From contig CASEFP010000168.1 of the NCBI GenBank assembly GCA_949287225.1, forward strand, positions 1 to 32,200: a DNA stretch of 32,200 bases, read 5' to 3'. The notes beneath the pieces are model-generated. The model did not search any database, had not been told where the DNA came from, and saw only the letters and a program-made list of their open reading frames with translations. This stretch comes from an uncultured Lentisphaeria bacterium. Lineage in GTDB: Bacteria > Verrucomicrobiota > Lentisphaeria > Victivallales > UBA1829. Within the stretch, counting starts at the first letter, position 1. Every line of letters starts with the position of its first letter. The translations under genes and the position numbers were made by a program. Shown here one piece after another: positions 31,965 to 32,200 of the stretch.

Positions 31965-32200
31965 ATTTCTTGCGTAAAACCCCTTGTGTCAAAGGGATTT
32001 GCAACTTTTCTGCTTTTGCTGAATTTTCTCTGTAGAGAATGGAGAGAGGGCTGTTTGCTGACAAAATCCGCATAAAATCTCCCTAAATTCTCCGCTGCAG
32101 GAGGTCACGCGACCTCTGCCAGAGAAAGAAAAGCACTTGAAACACACTGCATCTTTATGACCTCTTACCCCAAAACGGAGAATAATGACCTCCACCCTCA
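31965..32200. other. Tail after tRNA-His: short repeats, no gene seen
   Basis: No convincing ORF. There is a hairpin GAGGTC-ACGC-GACCTC at 32101-32116, and GACCTC recurs at 32159-32164 and 32187-32192, the last two as ATGACCTC 28 bp apart. TTCTCT/AGAGAA (near 32028-32041) is another short inverted repeat. The window ends before any gene these could serve. Confidence 0.45.

Noticed and set aside
1..32200. CRISPR array, insertion sequence or prophage
   Set aside because: No regularly spaced repeats of array size, no transposase or integrase motif and no phage structural gene were seen on either strand.

Overview
This 32.2-kb window looks like chromosome from a Gram-negative member of the Lentisphaerota (Victivallales type) or a close PVC relative. 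The assignment is an inference from gene families; no rRNA or phylogenetic marker is present. Supporting signs are a type II pseudopilin-like protein with an exact H-X9-DG motif placed inside a glycosidase operon, a DUF4838 protein, GntR-type regulators with sugar-binding-like C-terminal halves, paired Gfo/Idh/MocA and sugar isomerase genes, and Gram-negative LPS core genes (waaG, waaP). Coding density is high and GC moderate, with AT-rich promoters. I see no CRISPR array, insertion sequence or phage gene.

Layout. Positions 1-6252: the 3' end of a glycosidase-like gene, a Gfo/Idh/MocA oxidoreductase, a convergent GntR regulator, a small P-loop kinase (FlaR-like), a minus-strand isomerase/oxidoreductase pair, and a cold-shock protein with a clear terminator. 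Positions 6274-9477: a lipoprotein acetyl-xylan-esterase-like enzyme, purQ, then about 720 bp without a convincing gene. Positions 9478-13036: an LPS-core block of waaG and waaP followed by two more WaaP/Kdo-kinase-like proteins on opposite strands, one lacking the usual catalytic Asp. Positions 13139-18309: an exported Cys-rich protein that looks like the N-terminal half of a zinc alcohol dehydrogenase, a lipoprotein sialate O-acetylesterase, and a cytoplasmic protein with an HTH-like N-terminus and a TIM-barrel-like body, driven by a promoter with a 12-bp direct repeat. Positions 18355-21624 (minus strand): a Nif11-like/J-domain gene pair, a multi-pass MscS-related membrane protein, and a zinc-finger membrane protein. 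Positions 22174-24730: an MBOAT plus SGNH-like pair for O-acylation of an envelope glycan. Positions 24976-31695: GntR regulator, H-X9-DG pseudopilin, secreted DUF4838 glycosidase-like protein and GH42-like enzyme. The window ends with tRNA-His, its terminator and a tail rich in short repeats.

How the genes fit together. Most of the window serves glycan work. Esterases and glycosidase-like enzymes deacetylate and cleave acetylated polysaccharides or mucin glycans, the oxidoreductases and isomerase process unusual sugars, and the GntR regulators probably sense sugars. The waa genes, extra kinases and MBOAT/SGNH pair build and decorate the cell's own envelope glycans. The strongest candidates for undescribed biology are the exported, Rossmann-less alcohol-dehydrogenase domain (13139-13744), the Nif11/J-domain pair (18355-19349), the HTH-like/TIM-barrel protein with its repeat-bearing promoter (16015-18309), the HxD-less LPS kinase homologue (11375-12166) and the regulator-pseudopilin-glycosidase operon (24976-31695).
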